Positions 52,258 to 63,888 of a DNA stretch of 64,000 nucleotides are shown here, one piece after another. The DNA is taken from positions 75,651,193 through 75,715,192 of the forward strand of contig OX465579.1 in assembly GCA_950022655.1 (NCBI GenBank), given 5' to 3'. A program made the position numbers and the translations under genes. The notes under the pieces were generated by a model, which saw only the letters and a program-made list of their open reading frames with translations, did no database searches and was not told the origin of the DNA. The stretch's first letter is position 1. Each line of letters begins with the position of its first letter. The stretch comes from Alentia gelatinosa (Eukaryota > Annelida > Polychaeta > Phyllodocida > Polynoidae).

Positions 52258-54607
52258 AGTGAATGTGCATGCTGAAAGATTTATGAATTGACACGGCATT
52301 TCCAAGCGAAAAGAGGCACTGTTATTTCCATGGAAAGTTTCTATGACCCATGAAAACAGATTTCTGGATGGCTCATGGAAAGGTAAAGCTTAATTTCAGT
52401 AGAGTTTAACACCGACGACTTTGCCAAACGAAGAGAACAACATGTAGTTGTAAAAAACATTATGTCTCCTTTTATGAACTTTGAGTGCCTCAGTCCATGT
52501 GTCTTTGGAGAAACTATCGTCGATGTGGAGTTGATGCCTTATACATATATATGTACATATATACACACACAGAGTGGAGAAGCTCTTTCCTTTTATTATC
52601 ACTCGCTTCATGTAACGACCATGTGTGCTTGCTTTGTTATAAGGTCAGAATTACTGTGGGTGAAGAAGTGACACAAGCTAAACTACAATTGTTTGGTTGT
52701 TAGGGTGCGTAGATTTCTACAGGCCAGAATACCCTTCATTCTAGGTACTCATCTGCCTTCTTATGGTGTGATCTGGGGGCCAGCGTCACTATACCTTGGA
52801 CTGGTTCAGGTCTTCTGAATAACTTGAACTTGGAAATATAAAATTAAAAAGGATGGTAATATAAGTAATAGGTATGTCAGTTTATCCCACCAGTGGTCTA
52901 GAAATAGTCGAAATCATATTCAAAAGGTCTCCGTGAAGTTTGAGATCCACCTTAATAGTTGGTTAGAAAGTCCATCAGGAGTGGATAGTATACGAGTGCG
53001 AGATGAAATAGTCTAAACATTGTTTATAAAAATTGCACCAATATCTTTTTTATAATTAATCAAGAGATATTGAATCAGTTGTGCTGATCCCATTTAACAT
53101 CACTTACGTAACTGATTGTAAATTCTTTTGTGTGATCTAGACATCATTTTCTTTTCCCCTGTGTTCAACAAGACTGGTATGAAAACCAATAATTCCATCT
53201 AAAATATGTTGGGGATGTATGTGCATGACCGAGGTGACCCGGTTTCAATACAGAAACGAAAATGAATCTTTTGTCTGACTAACTTGACGTCTTCGCATAG
53301 CTCCCAGAAGGAGGAGCACAGTTCCTCCATGCCTTCTTTGGCGCAGTGATACAGTTTGAGGGAAGACGTATTGTGTACGCATTTCAAAACAATTCTGGAG
53401 TCTTTTGTTCTGGTGTTTCTAAAAGGAAGATAAGAATTGTTTTCTTCTTTTTAATTTGGATTATTCTTGATTGTAGATCAATCACTGATTAAAATGAACA
53501 AAGAGGGAGGATAATCATTTAGTTAGAGTTATTGAATTGGAGGATAATGAATCATTTATTATATTCATCAATAGAGAACAATAATTCATCAATTAAAGCT
53601 TTTGATGGTATTGATGATAGGATAATAGTTTATTTATTCAACCACATTTGGTTATGGTTGGTAATAACAATACTGACGGGGAGCTTTGTAAAAAAAGAAG
53701 TAAATACATGCACCTTTTTCGGTAGCGGGGGCGGTGGGTTGTGCTTTCTCTCATGACACTTACAATATCCTCCCGAAAAAGTATCAACAATTGTGCTTAA
53801 AGGGCAAAAGTGTGCCTATTGCTGTATATATGCATTAAATTATGATGTACATACATGTACATGTCAACAATGTAAGTATTGTTATTTATGTAATTATTGC
53901 CCCGGTTTATATGTAAAATATTTCTGGACTATATAGGGCATATGTTTATGAATGAATGTAATGGCATTTGTGAAATAAAGATGACAATTATTGGCATTAC
54001 AAATCTTATCATTCTAAAGTTGGATTTTCATGGGCCTAGCTGTTCCTTTCTTGTAGGAAGTCGGTAGGTGTTTCGACCGATGTTAGAAACCGTTCTTGGG
54101 GGCGAAGCACTCCTGCTTCTTTCGAAACTAATTTTAGGAACAGTGATTTATTCTATCAACAACAAGGTCAACTCAGTTTAGTGATAATCGGAGGCATATT
54201 TTGGTAGTTGTTGCTGCTAAATTGCGTATCTATCAGAAAGAAATTGGTCAGAGTCTCTCCGGTTTCTTTGTTTCCGTTGATCAATGTATTGTCAACAGAG
54301 ACAATGAATCAATAGGTGGTCATTGACAAATCTTTTGGTACCAAAATCTAACCATTGAAAAAGAAATTCATGTTTTTTTTTAATATTCAATATAAAGTTT
54401 TACGACGTACAAAGTTCACCAACCAGGGGTTACCTTCCCCTTTGATGTCACACACAAAGTAAATACACATAAGACGTACATCACAGGACTTAACATGGAC
54501 TAACCACAAAGTGAGTTAGATATCAAGGTATGGAGATTCTTATGAATTCCTAATCATTGTTTAATATTTGATATTGTACTCTAAAGTCTCTCATTGTCTC
54601 ATGGCAG
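52258..54607. other. Intergenic DNA, nothing recognised
   Basis: AT-rich sequence with short overlapping frames and a small CA/TA repeat at ~52,540-52,570. No gene, repeat family or regulatory signal that I can support. Confidence 0.5.
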
Positions 54608-54860
54608 TTATATGTCTTCTGATTCTGGTACGAGAGTTATCAACGCTTCCTTTATATGAGCTTTAAACGAGTCACCGGATGGTCTAAGTTGTACTGTAGC
54701 CGGCAGGCGATCCCAGTATTTCACTCCTTGGTATAGAGGCGAGTCCTTTAATTTATCTTTGCGTGGCTTCTGGACTTTTAGTTTGATCTTCTCTTCACTT
54801 CTTGTCCCTTTCGCTATTCCCTCGTATACATGTAGTTCACCCTTCCACAATTTGATGAGA
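54608..54860 (-). pseudogene. LINE reverse-transcriptase C-terminal remnant (antisense)
   Basis: The minus strand reads ~80 codons to a stop at 54,608-54,610. A VYEGIAKGTRSEEKIKLKV stretch is followed by QKPRKDKLKDSPLYQGVKYW, DRLPATVQLRPSGDSFKAHI and KEAL. The basic PRKDKLKDSPLY plus YWDRLP block is the same C-terminal region seen at 19,300, though from a different lineage by sequence. There is no upstream RT domain. Confidence 0.75.
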
Positions 54861-55229
54861 GAGAGAAGATGACAGATTCTTCATACATTTAATGGCCTTA
54901 TATTACAATTTGGTACAGGTTTTCATTGCTTATGCCATTTGCGTTTTTCATTCCAACTACGATACGTAAGGCTTAATTTACTTTATTTGTTATTTGATTC
55001 ACATAGTATCTCCCTGTCCAACTCTCTTACTCTTTAATTCAGCAACTTGACAGAGGCCTCCCAAAAAATAGGTTAAATATGTAATACATTTCATTCCGAG
55101 TTAATTAGACTATTTATGTTCCCAAAGAATGGAGCAAGTCTACAGTCAGGCAGTAATCAACTATGCGCAATTCCATACTCTGGGAAACCATTTTTTGACG
55201 TTCTCATGTATGTGTAGACGTGTGTGTAT

Positions 55230-55440
55230 TTTGAATAAAATGACAAGAAAGCTAGTGTTTCAATCATTTTATTAAGCTATAAATATACCTTAGTAAGTAT
55301 TCCTGCTTTTGGAACCTATATGTAGAACAAATCTACTTGATTTGGGATTGATGTTTGTGGACAAGTCACAGACAAACTTCTTAGCCGGAACAGGATAGAG
55401 ACAGAGGTGGCGGACAATCTAAATTTTCATGAGCGTACAT
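55230..55440. repeat. Dispersed repeat R1, copy 2 (partial)
   Basis: TGTGTGTATTTTGAATAAAA, CTTAGTAAGTATTCCTGCT, TTTGGGATTGATGTTTGTGG and GGAACAGGATAGAGACAGAG parallel the R1 copies at 9,660 and 59,385. Confidence 0.65.
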
Positions 55441-57557
55441 TATTCTTCAGCACAGCAACTAGGGGCACGACCGTTCCCATTGGCATTAACCTAGAAGCCT
55501 GACCTATGTACTTACATATAAAGCCATGACTATCACCATTTTTCTGGTTCCCTGATCAATACAAAAGGTTTCTATATATGGTGTATTCAATCCCAAATTC
55601 AAATAGCGGAACATTATTTCTTTCTCGTCCAACCAGCTTGGGTATGATGTCAAACAAGAGAGCAGATATGATATTTTCTTCTATCAAAGTTGACACATGA
55701 TTGGGAATGGTTAGAAAACATAATGACAGAATTACCGGTACATTCACTTGAGCTTGTCATGTAGACTGCTTGAACCGTGGTGAAAAGTAGTGGTACTACT
55801 CTCTAAATCTGCCAGAGGTTCCTTTATCGGGACTGGTAGTGCGATTGTTGGATTCCTGGGAATGCTGGCGGAATAGAATCCAGATAAAATATTTGGCTCA
55901 TAGCCGTTTCTGAATAACTAGACCTAATATCCACGCGCAACCAGCTGTGACACAGCCAGCTCGCAAGATGGCTCCTTACGTAATCACCACATGTTGTGAA
56001 TAGATCATGTTATTCCGCATGGTAAACTTCTCCCAACACGGGCGAAGAACTAGCAGTTACATGGACGTACACAGAAGTGTAAGTGGTGCTAACCACACAT
56101 TAACTGGACGATGAATAGACACTGAAGGAGGGATGGCTGTTATGTATAAAACAGAGAAAGACTCGGATAGAGAAATGATGGATGCAGGAACTTACAGGTA
56201 AAACGATTACCTTGATTTAGTATCTCATTTGATCGTTTGATGATGTCTGATGATCTCTGATCTGGATAATGATCTAAGGTATCTTAGATAAAGTATCTCC
56301 TGCAGTGACTCTTTAGTTATACTATTATACATAGGGCTGGCTTCGTTCTGTATGCTTATCATTTGAAGCTTATTTCCTCAATTAATCAAAGGAACCCTCA
56401 CAAAATGTGAACAGATCTAAAGGAATGAGTGAAAAGTTAAAGGAAACCTACTCAGGTCTATGTTGAAAGTCGCAGCTGCCTCTTGAATAACGTACTCATT
56501 ATATTAAAATGTATGTGAAAGCTGAGATCAATTGAATCCTCTGAAAGGTTTGCTCAACAAAGTTTTAGAAATCTGTATAGGAGTAACAATGTTGTGAAAG
56601 CTATCCTCTGAAAGTCTCTCAAAGGCATGTCTCACAATATGCCTTGGAAATCAAAACCCAAGTCCTTTAACGGAATGTTAAATATGATGATCTCAAAATG
56701 TTGGAGAACACGTGATATCATTTTTAATAAGAGATTAATATTAGGATAATATGATAATAAAAATGGTTGTCACATAGTGAAGCCCATGTTATTTTCTTCA
56801 GACCTTAAAGGAATAAGGAAATTTAACCATTTGTCACCGTCTGAACTGAAGAATAATTTTCAGTTTATTTCTGATACAAATCTGACAAATGTAGATAGGT
56901 ATAGTTACCTTTTGTGCTGGGACACACTGGGCAAATCATTTCATTCTACTCGTTTGGTACTAGAAGAGGTCACGAGGAACCAGTTTAAATGGATAAATAC
57001 ACAATATTACCATAATTCTCCGGCGTAGTTTATCTGTAGTAATATCAGAGGGAATGCGAGGTTATTGTGTAGTAACAACTACGAAGAGAAAACGACCGCG
57101 CAGATTTATCATTGCAAATCAAAGGAAATAGAAAATAGCCGCCGATCTTCTAACGCACTACTTTCCATCTAGGGTCTTTCTACCGTATTCTCCTCGGAGA
57201 ATACGGCTTTCCGTAATATTCTGCTCAGTAGCGATTTGTAGGCTTTATAAGTCTACTATGAAGACTTCGTATTGGGTGGATAATAAATGTCAGTAGCTGA
57301 AAATCACCCCATTACGCCATTGCAATTGGAAAAAAATCTTTTAGAAATAGTCCATTTCAGATGGTACAGTAGAATCGAAAGAGCAACATCCCATTATTCA
57401 AATTCTTTTTATCGCCATAATATGAAAGTAAAGCATTAGGATTAAAAAGCCAGTAACCTTTCATATAAGATTATTGATTCAAGCTACAATTCTCATTTTG
57501 CAGGATTAAATACAATTAATCTGTTCTCGATGCCAGATATACCTACGTGATGTCAAA
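55441..57557. other. Intergenic DNA upstream of gene 2
   Basis: AT-rich. It includes a perfect 24-bp palindrome (57,183-57,206) and chance ORFs. No TATA or initiator context convincingly placed for gene 2; 5'UTR exons could exist here. Confidence 0.5.
57183..57206. repeat. Perfect 24-bp palindrome
   Basis: CCGTATTCTCCT followed directly by its reverse complement AGGAGAATACGG (read with the central TC/GA overlap). It lies ~350 bp upstream of gene 2, so it could be a dimer-binding site or a small foldback. Confidence 0.7.
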
Positions 57558-58397
57558 ATGGAAAACACAACGTTAGCGACAAACACCATGACCGAAAATG
57601 ACGTCTCAGGGGGCCATGACGAGATCATCTTTATAATCTGCGTCATGGTGACGTACAGCATCTCAGTTGCCATGCTTCTCCTTTTCGTCACTAGGCGGCG
57701 TATTAGCAAGGAGTCCCACAAGGAAGTCTCTCACTTTTACATCGGTCTCGAGAAAGCTCGCATGGAGGCCCGGCGGGAGGAAGTGCTCAGGACCGTGCTG
57801 CGCATGCCTGGAAACTTCATAAGAGAGACACGCCTCCTGGTGGCGGACGATGCGGTGTTGTGTGGGGCAAAGGACTTCCGGCATGGCACAGACGCTACGG
57901 TCCCGGATATAGAAGAGGAGCCGAGTGGGAATGTCTCCGGAATGCAGCGGAAGTGTAGGAAAGAATCCTCCTATCTCAAAGCGACACCTATCAGCAATGT
58001 CCCTGAGTGTGTAGGACTCTCCCGGGATGGGGACTATGTTAAGGGGAAGCCGTATGATGTGCACAAAGGCTATCCCGCCGATGAAACAAAGTTCCGTACG
58101 GTGAAGGAAACAAAATCTACAGGGGTTCAACTAGCTATGAAGGATCTTGGAGACTGGCCAAAATACAAACCCCTGCTACGACGCTTAAGTGTGAATAGAC
58201 CGAACTTTGGTCATCCCAGCATGAGCGATGATGAGAGCTTTTGTCGCCCAGCCCCGTGTGGTAGACATGTCCATTCAATGCCCAGCCGTGGGGATGCGAA
58301 CAGTTCAGAACGAAACAACACAGTCCCCTTCATGGTGAAGTCCCCAGAGGGCCATACTGAAAACACAGGTATTACAATGAGCACGGAATACATGTAG
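57558..58397 (+). CDS. Gene 2: single-pass membrane protein, KCNE-like topology
   Basis: An intronless 279-codon frame starts in good context (TCAAAATGG) and stops before TAG at 58,395. The N-terminus is short with an N-x-T sequon at residue 3. One hydrophobic span covers residues ~23-45 (IIFIICVMVTYSISVAMLLL), followed by RRR, fitting an N-out, C-in type III protein. Just inside are SHKEVSHFYI and a charged helix EKARMEARREEVL, then ~180 polar, probably disordered residues. Small size, N-glycan, single span, basic juxtamembrane stretch with a conserved-looking YI, and lack of coding introns resemble KCNE potassium-channel beta-subunits, but the hallmark KCNE juxtamembrane consensus is only partly matched and the tail is longer. 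The coding region is markedly more GC-rich than its flanks. I am confident it is a gene but not of the family. Confidence 0.8.
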   Translation: MENTTLATNTMTENDVSGGHDEIIFIICVMVTYSISVAMLLLFVTRRRISKESHKEVSHFYIGLEKARMEARREEVLRTVLRMPGNFIRETRLLVADDAVLCGAKDFRHGTDATVPDIEEEPSGNVSGMQRKCRKESSYLKATPISNVPECVGLSRDGDYVKGKPYDVHKGYPADETKFRTVKETKSTGVQLAMKDLGDWPKYKPLLRRLSVNRPNFGHPSMSDDESFCRPAPCGRHVHSMPSRGDANSSERNNTVPFMVKSPEGHTENTGITMSTEYM

Positions 58398-58774
58398 TAC
58401 ATTCCTGTCACAAAACGCTGTAGCTGTGATGGACTCCTAAGTCATGCTGCTTGAAACTTACTGCTTTGTCCCTATATATATGACTGGATAGTGAGTGTAT
58501 TATTTAATTAAATGGATTAATTGCCTATGCGGCATCGTGTTATATGGTAAAATATCTGGACGGCAAATCAAATAATCAAAAGGCTAAATTGTTATAGCAG
58601 GTGAAGGAAGAAGAAGCTTAAATAGATACACGAGTGTATTTGCGATTTTGTCAGAACTAGTAAGACAAATACGTAATATAATCTAATAGAAGGTTCTCTT
58701 ATAGAGGAATTTTGTTCTGGAAGAGCCTCTTAGATTAATAAGCACACCACCTTTGATAACCTGCTGAGATTCAA

Positions 58775-58911
58775 AATAAAAATACAATGGCTATAAGAGA
58801 TCAACACCTTTAAAGATAACATCTTCTACCCTCATCCCTTCGTTCTACTTGTATCAATACATGTATAATGAATAACTATGACAAATATTCTGTAATGTTT
58901 ATCAAAATAAA
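58775..58911 (+). terminator. Candidate poly(A) signals of gene 2
   Basis: AATAAA at 58,775-58,780 and again at 58,906-58,911, about 380 and 510 nt after the stop codon. Either would give a typical 3'UTR. Confidence 0.5.
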
Positions 58912-59384
58912 TGCCTGAAATATGAACATGGTAGCAAGTAGCCCGATTATAACAAATTACCAGACATTCGAATCAAAGTATGGACCTAGTTCCCCTCCGC
59001 TAATGAATACCTTGTTCTGTGATTCCATGCATGTGTACTACCAAAAGAGTCTTCATATCTGACACTGCATTTTCCAATTAGATATGAGCTATAAGTAACC
59101 ATGCACTGCTTGTTTATTTCTCTACACATTGCATTTATGAGGTTCAATGAGAACGTGTGATACTGCGTTTGACGTTAGCAAGGTACATTAGTCGATCGAA
59201 AGTAAACGATTTGGGATAAAATCTGATCATTTCTAAAGTACACAAAGGCAATAATCAAGCTTCAGTAGAGTTAAGTTATTTCAATTGAATGTCGTAGGCA
59301 CCTCTCACTTCTAGGTGGCAGCAGCTGCGCAGAATACAGCCATCCAAGACTTCGATGCCTCCTGGTGTTCAAAGTGTGCATATT
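58912..59384. other. Intergenic DNA, nothing recognised
   Basis: AT-rich stretch between gene 2's likely 3' end and an R1 repeat. I see no gene or repeat. Confidence 0.5.
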
Positions 59385-60115
59385 ACAAGGAGGAGGCTAC
59401 ACTGGCCGCCAGAGCTACACTACGTTAGCTCTGGTTGGGGTAAATCCAGGTCACATTGACCTACAAGCTGTAAGTGTCCCTGTCTTTTGTATGACCTGGA
59501 CCTATGTTTGGAATTTTATATTTCCCATAGCCTGGAAGGCTGGCCAATGTGTACTCACATATGAGGCCAGGTAACTACCATCATTTTTCTGGCACATTAT
59601 GGGATTGCATTCAGCTGGCAAAATCTGTTAGTCTTTAGAGAAATATTCTAGAGGTTATCTTTGATCTTTAGAAACGTTGTCATCACTTTATTTTGTATTG
59701 TCATTCAATGTAAGGAAGTGTAAATAAGTTATTTGGGGAATCTCGTATAAGAGAGAGGTTGTGCTGGTTCTTCCATCTGCTGCGAATGACCAGGGAACCA
59801 GCGTAAGGCGTTACCTGTCCCATCGTTCATTGGGGCAGGAGACAGTCTATATTTCTCACTCTTGAAACCATTTTTACATATTCTTATTACCATTTGTGTG
59901 TATTTTGAATAATTAACCATAAATGTAAAATTAATTATCAATTTGGTAAGCTGTGAATATCTTCTGAAAAGTATTTCTGCTCTCAAGACCCACCTGTAAA
60001 AAATAAGTCTTGGTATGAGAGTGAGAATTCGTGGACACAGGCTTGGTTTAACCATACCAACCTCTTGTTGGAACAGAGTGAAGACAGAGGAGGATACCCG
60101 GCCACTCACTTGCAC
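59385..60115. repeat. Dispersed repeat R1, copy 3 (longest)
   Basis: This shares ordered blocks with 9,660-10,065 from AGAGCTACACTACGTTAGCTCT (itself a palindrome) through ACCTATGTTTGGAATTTTAT, CTCACTCTTGAAACCATTTT and TTCTGCTCTCAAGACCC to GGAACAGAGTGAAGACAGAG. The middle also resembles 55,500-55,560. The minus-strand 129-codon frame here and the 97-codon frame in copy 1 share WVLRAEI. This could be vestigial coding sequence of the element or just DNA conservation. Confidence 0.75.
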
Positions 60116-60315
60116 CACTGGGATTGTTAAATTATGACATTAAACACAGAGGACCAGAAAGTAAGCGCGAGAAGACATTGCTAAATCTGTTATACACTTG
60201 ATGGCAATGGTGTGTTTACGTAAGGTTATGGGCAAGCAATACTTCTGCTACATGTTTCCAAATGAAAATCATTATTCTGGAAAACAATTACACAGTTGAT
60301 CCTGTTTACGCTTGA

Positions 60316-61211
60316 TTTCCACAAATTTTGGCTATCAGGGACAGTACAGGACCATGACCTCAAGTCTATCGACTCCATAGTGGAGGGCCTGGTCAGGATG
60401 GGATCAGAGGTACATTTTAGACCGACGGCAGCTGAGCAAATAAAGATTTAAAATCCAACCCCATCAACTGGTCCTTGCAGCATCTTGAGTGGGGGGAATT
60501 ATTTATGGTGACCCGGCTTGGAATCAAGATCAATGTGAAAGGAAAGAAGCTGTCCATACCCCAAGAAAGGCTTGAGGATATCTGGACAATGGTTGGGCGC
60601 CTCCTTAAACACCGATCCTTATCGAGGAAGGACATGGAATAGCTGGTTGCTAGATTAGTTCACATATCCAAGTGCATACGCCCCACTCACCTTTTTATCT
60701 TGAGGCTCCTCAAGACCCTCCGAGGCCCCAAAAAGAAATACATTAACATTAACGCCAAGGTTAGTGCAGACCTCAGGTGGTTCAATGAATTTTCAAGAGC
60801 CTGGAAGGCATTGCTCTTATTCCCGCGAGTAGCCTGACCCACTCAATCGGGGTGGACGCCTGACTGCACAGTATAGGAGGCACAGAACTTGAGGCGGTTA
60901 ACGTGGTGATCGCTCTCCAAACCTTCGCTGAAGAATCTATCCAAGGCGGGCATATACACATCTACTGTGATAATCTTCCTGCTGTCCATGTATTCCAAAA
61001 CGGTCATGTTCAGAATAAGGGTTTATTAGACTGTGCCCGAGCTGCCTTGATGATACAGGCCTTATTCCAATGTAAACTTTCTTTTGTATATGTGCCTGAC
61101 GTGGATAATTCAGTGCCTGATAACTTAGGTCATGCCCATCTGAACCTAAATTATTTCAACGATGCATGTGAAGATGTCCGGTCGCACGAACTGATCCCCG
61201 TTGACCCTTGA
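60316..61211 (+). pseudogene. Decayed DIRS/Ngaro-like retroelement pol (RT thumb and RNase H)
   Basis: One reading frame, interrupted by stops near 60,640 and 60,835, reads TRLGIKINVKGKKLSIPQER, LVARLVHISKCIRPTHLFIL and SADLRWFNEFSRAW, as in the RT connection region of tyrosine-recombinase retroelements. Then GGTELEAVNVVIALQTFAEE, IYCDNLPAVHVFQNGH, CARAALMIQALFQ and VPDVDNSVPDNLG give the RNase H motifs (E, then CDN, then the D near the end). The catalytic RT box and the tyrosine recombinase are not visible. It is a broken, immobile fragment with several in-frame stops. Confidence 0.75.
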
Positions 61212-61964
61212 CTCAACTTTCTTAATAATGCCCGTCCCCTGATCCACTGCAAAACGGGCTGCTCATCTACGGCGCACTGTGTTGGTCAGAGGTTGTGCCC
61301 CCAACGATAAAGGCGTTCAACTCCCAAAGGCATCTCACCCATAGAGATGTCCTGCCACAGGAGGGGGCATAGACTTGTCAAGTCTTTGATTATGAACATT
61401 CATTAAATGATTAATCATAATCAAAATAAAGTTCATTAAAGTATGTATCCTTCTCTGACTGGCCCATGAATCAAAGACTTGTCCACTATGAACAGAATCT
61501 CCTGTTTATGGCCCCCAAGCCACTCCCTGTAACCCTATACTTCCTCCTAACCCTCCCCCCTCCCCTCCACCAGTTTCTTGGCCGCCTCTGTTGTCATAGC
61601 AATAAATTTAGCCTACTCCTGACTTTGACCCGATTAAGATCAAAGTGGGAGGGTATCAATCTCCCATCAGATATCTGAACAGTATGCATCAATCACACCA
61701 AAAACGCTCAACCATACGACCAGGAGCAGGAGGTGGTGATCCTCGTTTCCCCCGATGCAGCCATGTGTTTGTACTGCAACCTTTTCCTAATACAAACCTA
61801 CTATCTATATTATCTGACTTTACAACTCAAATGTATTTATGTATATTAATTCATTTATACTTTTATCATCTTTTATCATTCATTTATCATTTAATAATAA
61901 CAGATGTGTTATTAATTCCCAAGTTTGCCTCATCATCTCCTCGGTCACTAGCTCAGCAGTAATA
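61212..61964. other. Possible continuation of the retroelement, then unassigned DNA
   Basis: TCTTTGATTATGAACATTCA near 61,383 and its partial inverted copies form a small foldback. CC-rich sequence follows at 61,520-61,575. I could not find recombinase motifs. Confidence 0.4.
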
Positions 61965-62142
61965 GCCTTATAGATTCTGGAAGACAATTCCATACCTGCG
62001 CTTCTCGATAAAAGGGTGTCTCATTGATGAATTCGGTTTTTGGCCAAGGAAGAGGAAACCATATTGTATTTATTTGTCTAACATACATTTGCCTATGCCA
62101 TGTAAGTTGCCTTAACATATAATTTCCGATTTGCTCAGGCAT
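61965..62142 (-). pseudogene. LINE reverse-transcriptase C-terminal remnant (antisense)
   Basis: The minus-strand frame includes NTIWFPLPWPKTEFINETPF, then YREAQVWNCLPESIRLLLL. PWPKTEF-x4-PFYREAQVWNCLPESIR matches the basic/aromatic then W-N-x-LP layout of LINE ORF2 C-termini. A short, decayed copy. Confidence 0.7.
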
Positions 62143-62329
62143 ATGAGTGAGACAATCACAGCAATATCAAACAGTCGTATTTTATTGAGAAGGATATAAC
62201 ACTTTTATCATATTCAATTCTAATGTCAATTATTAGTCAAAACTGGTTCCTTGTGACTTGTTATAATTCCAAATAAGTAAATTTAACATTTTGTCTAGTT
62301 TATCCAATATTAATAGGTGAAATAGGCCA

Positions 62330-62600
62330 ATTTGACCTACATAGGAAATGTACTGAAAAACATGGCTTTCTTCAATTATTTCAATAACAAGGTCGGTGAC
62401 CTATGAATTTCAAAACTTAAATGTGTAGTGTTACACATATACTATATTCTGTGAAAGTTTGAGGAAAGTGAATTGGGGTTTTCTATGTAAAAGTAACTTT
62501 TCAGAATTTCTATATATTCTCTCATAAAATAATCATAATATTGATCTCTAAATCAAAAGCTAGCACGGTGACCCCCATTTTTAAGTTAGATATGGGTTCT
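62330..62600 (+). repeat. Dispersed repeat F, copy 2
   Basis: This matches 3,785-3,960 (TATATTCTGTGAAAGTTT, ATAATATTGATC, CTAGCACGGTGACCCCC, TTTTTAAGTTAGAT). Its left part TAGGAAATGTACTGAAAAAC..GCTTTCTTCAATT also matches 49,413-49,450. Confidence 0.75.
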
Positions 62601-63025
62601 TTAACACTATAAGGTCACACTAACAAAACTTAACGTACTAAGGATGAGAGTTCTTTTTTATCCTGGAATGAACACCTAGGACTATCTTCCGGTGACTCCA
62701 GCAGTATGAATTACCTACCGCGTATTTGCTTACAGAGTAAGCTTACAGACAGATGCGGTATTCTATATATTCACATAAAGTTGGTCATAGGACTTCATGT
62801 CACAGAACAATACATACATTTGATAGTTGTGCCCACTTAGGTGGTTTACTATACATGACACAAGTGACATCTTGGGTAAGTCAGAACCAGACACCTCAGT
62901 CCATTGTTAATTTAACATTCGAGTAAACAATTCTGAGGTGATTAGTGTTAAGAGTACATGGTATACATGGAAGGGGAAAATTGGGTCACATAGTTAGAAA
63001 AATATAGAGCTTCTGCTGTGCTCGG

Positions 63026-63172
63026 TTAGTAATGTTGGATTTTTCTTCGCAGTATCTGTTTTACGACAGAAATAAAGTCATCCTCCATAGGTGAAAGTTT
63101 CAGAGTAGGACTCAGTTTGTTCCAAGAACTTGCTGCATTGTACATAACTGATTCTGAGTAACGAGAGCAACC
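63026..63172 (-). pseudogene. LINE reverse-transcriptase C-terminal remnant (antisense)
   Basis: The minus strand reads GCSRYSESVMYNAASSWNKL, then SPTLKLSPMEDDFISVVKQI and LRRKIQHY, to a stop at 63,026-63,028. The SRY..SV.YNAASSWNKL block is the C-terminal signature of another LINE lineage. An in-frame stop lies just upstream, so only ~48 codons remain. Confidence 0.75.
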
Positions 63173-63495
63173 TCATAGTGGCAAATTCCCACATGGCTGA
63201 CGCCACTGATTTGTTGCTTCAGAGACGTTTTAGGAGCTCCCCAGAACGATATAACGTTGGTAATAGCCAAATATCGAGGTATCTAACATGGAGCTTGCAG
63301 GTGACAGAGTCTAAATAGCTCAAATATGTGAAATCAATTGATATTAACAAGTTCTCTTATTGAGTTCCACAACACGCTGGATGTGATCACTGCGCACGCA
63401 TGAAAATATGTAGCAAAGATGACGTTTTTTCATCAAATTGAGGTATATAACAAGAAAAAAACCTGACTGTTGGCAGAACCTGTCATAGTTCTTGG

Positions 63496-63888
63496 TTACC
63501 AATCACCGATATAAATCCCTCTGCCTGTGGCGTCGGTATGTATATCTAAGCCAGGTTCGCCAACATTAAGGTCGTTTTCTCTTAATATGCCATTCATGTG
63601 ATCGTTTCGACTTTCACTTTGTAAAATCAGTGCACGAAAATGAATACGGTTTATTTGCAACACTTGAACCACTCTCCTTGGTTTTATAACACTGTACATA
63701 AAGAGAATCATAGAAATATAAAATATCACCTTTCCATCATGAGGGAGATTACCAATTCTTAAGTTCCCATACAGGTAACTTCCATCTGTGTCCTTTATCC
63801 ATTCCCTGTGTGGCACTGTGCGCCGTAAGCAAAGGCCTATGTATGCTATATGCTCTCTGTTACGTCTACATTGCTTTTGCATAATCAT
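63496..63888 (-). CDS. Uncertain antisense ORF, 130 codons
   Basis: This is the longest frame in the last 5 kb. It encodes REWIKDTDGSYLYGNLRIGN, a hydrophobic VIFYISMILFMYSVI segment and later LDIHTDATGRGIYIGDW. It matches no domain I know. It may be an exon, a fragment of a transposon or chance. Both ends look AT-rich, with no clear splice sites, and the frame starts at an ATG pair. Confidence 0.2.
   Translation of the reverse strand: MIMQKQCRRNREHIAYIGLCLRRTVPHREWIKDTDGSYLYGNLRIGNLPHDGKVIFYISMILFMYSVIKPRRVVQVLQINRIHFRALILQSESRNDHMNGILRENDLNVGEPGLDIHTDATGRGIYIGDW

Noticed and set aside
57663..58130. 155-codon ORF antisense to gene 2
   Set aside because: A shadow of the GC-rich coding frame. 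The plus-strand frame has the membrane span, start context and longer length.
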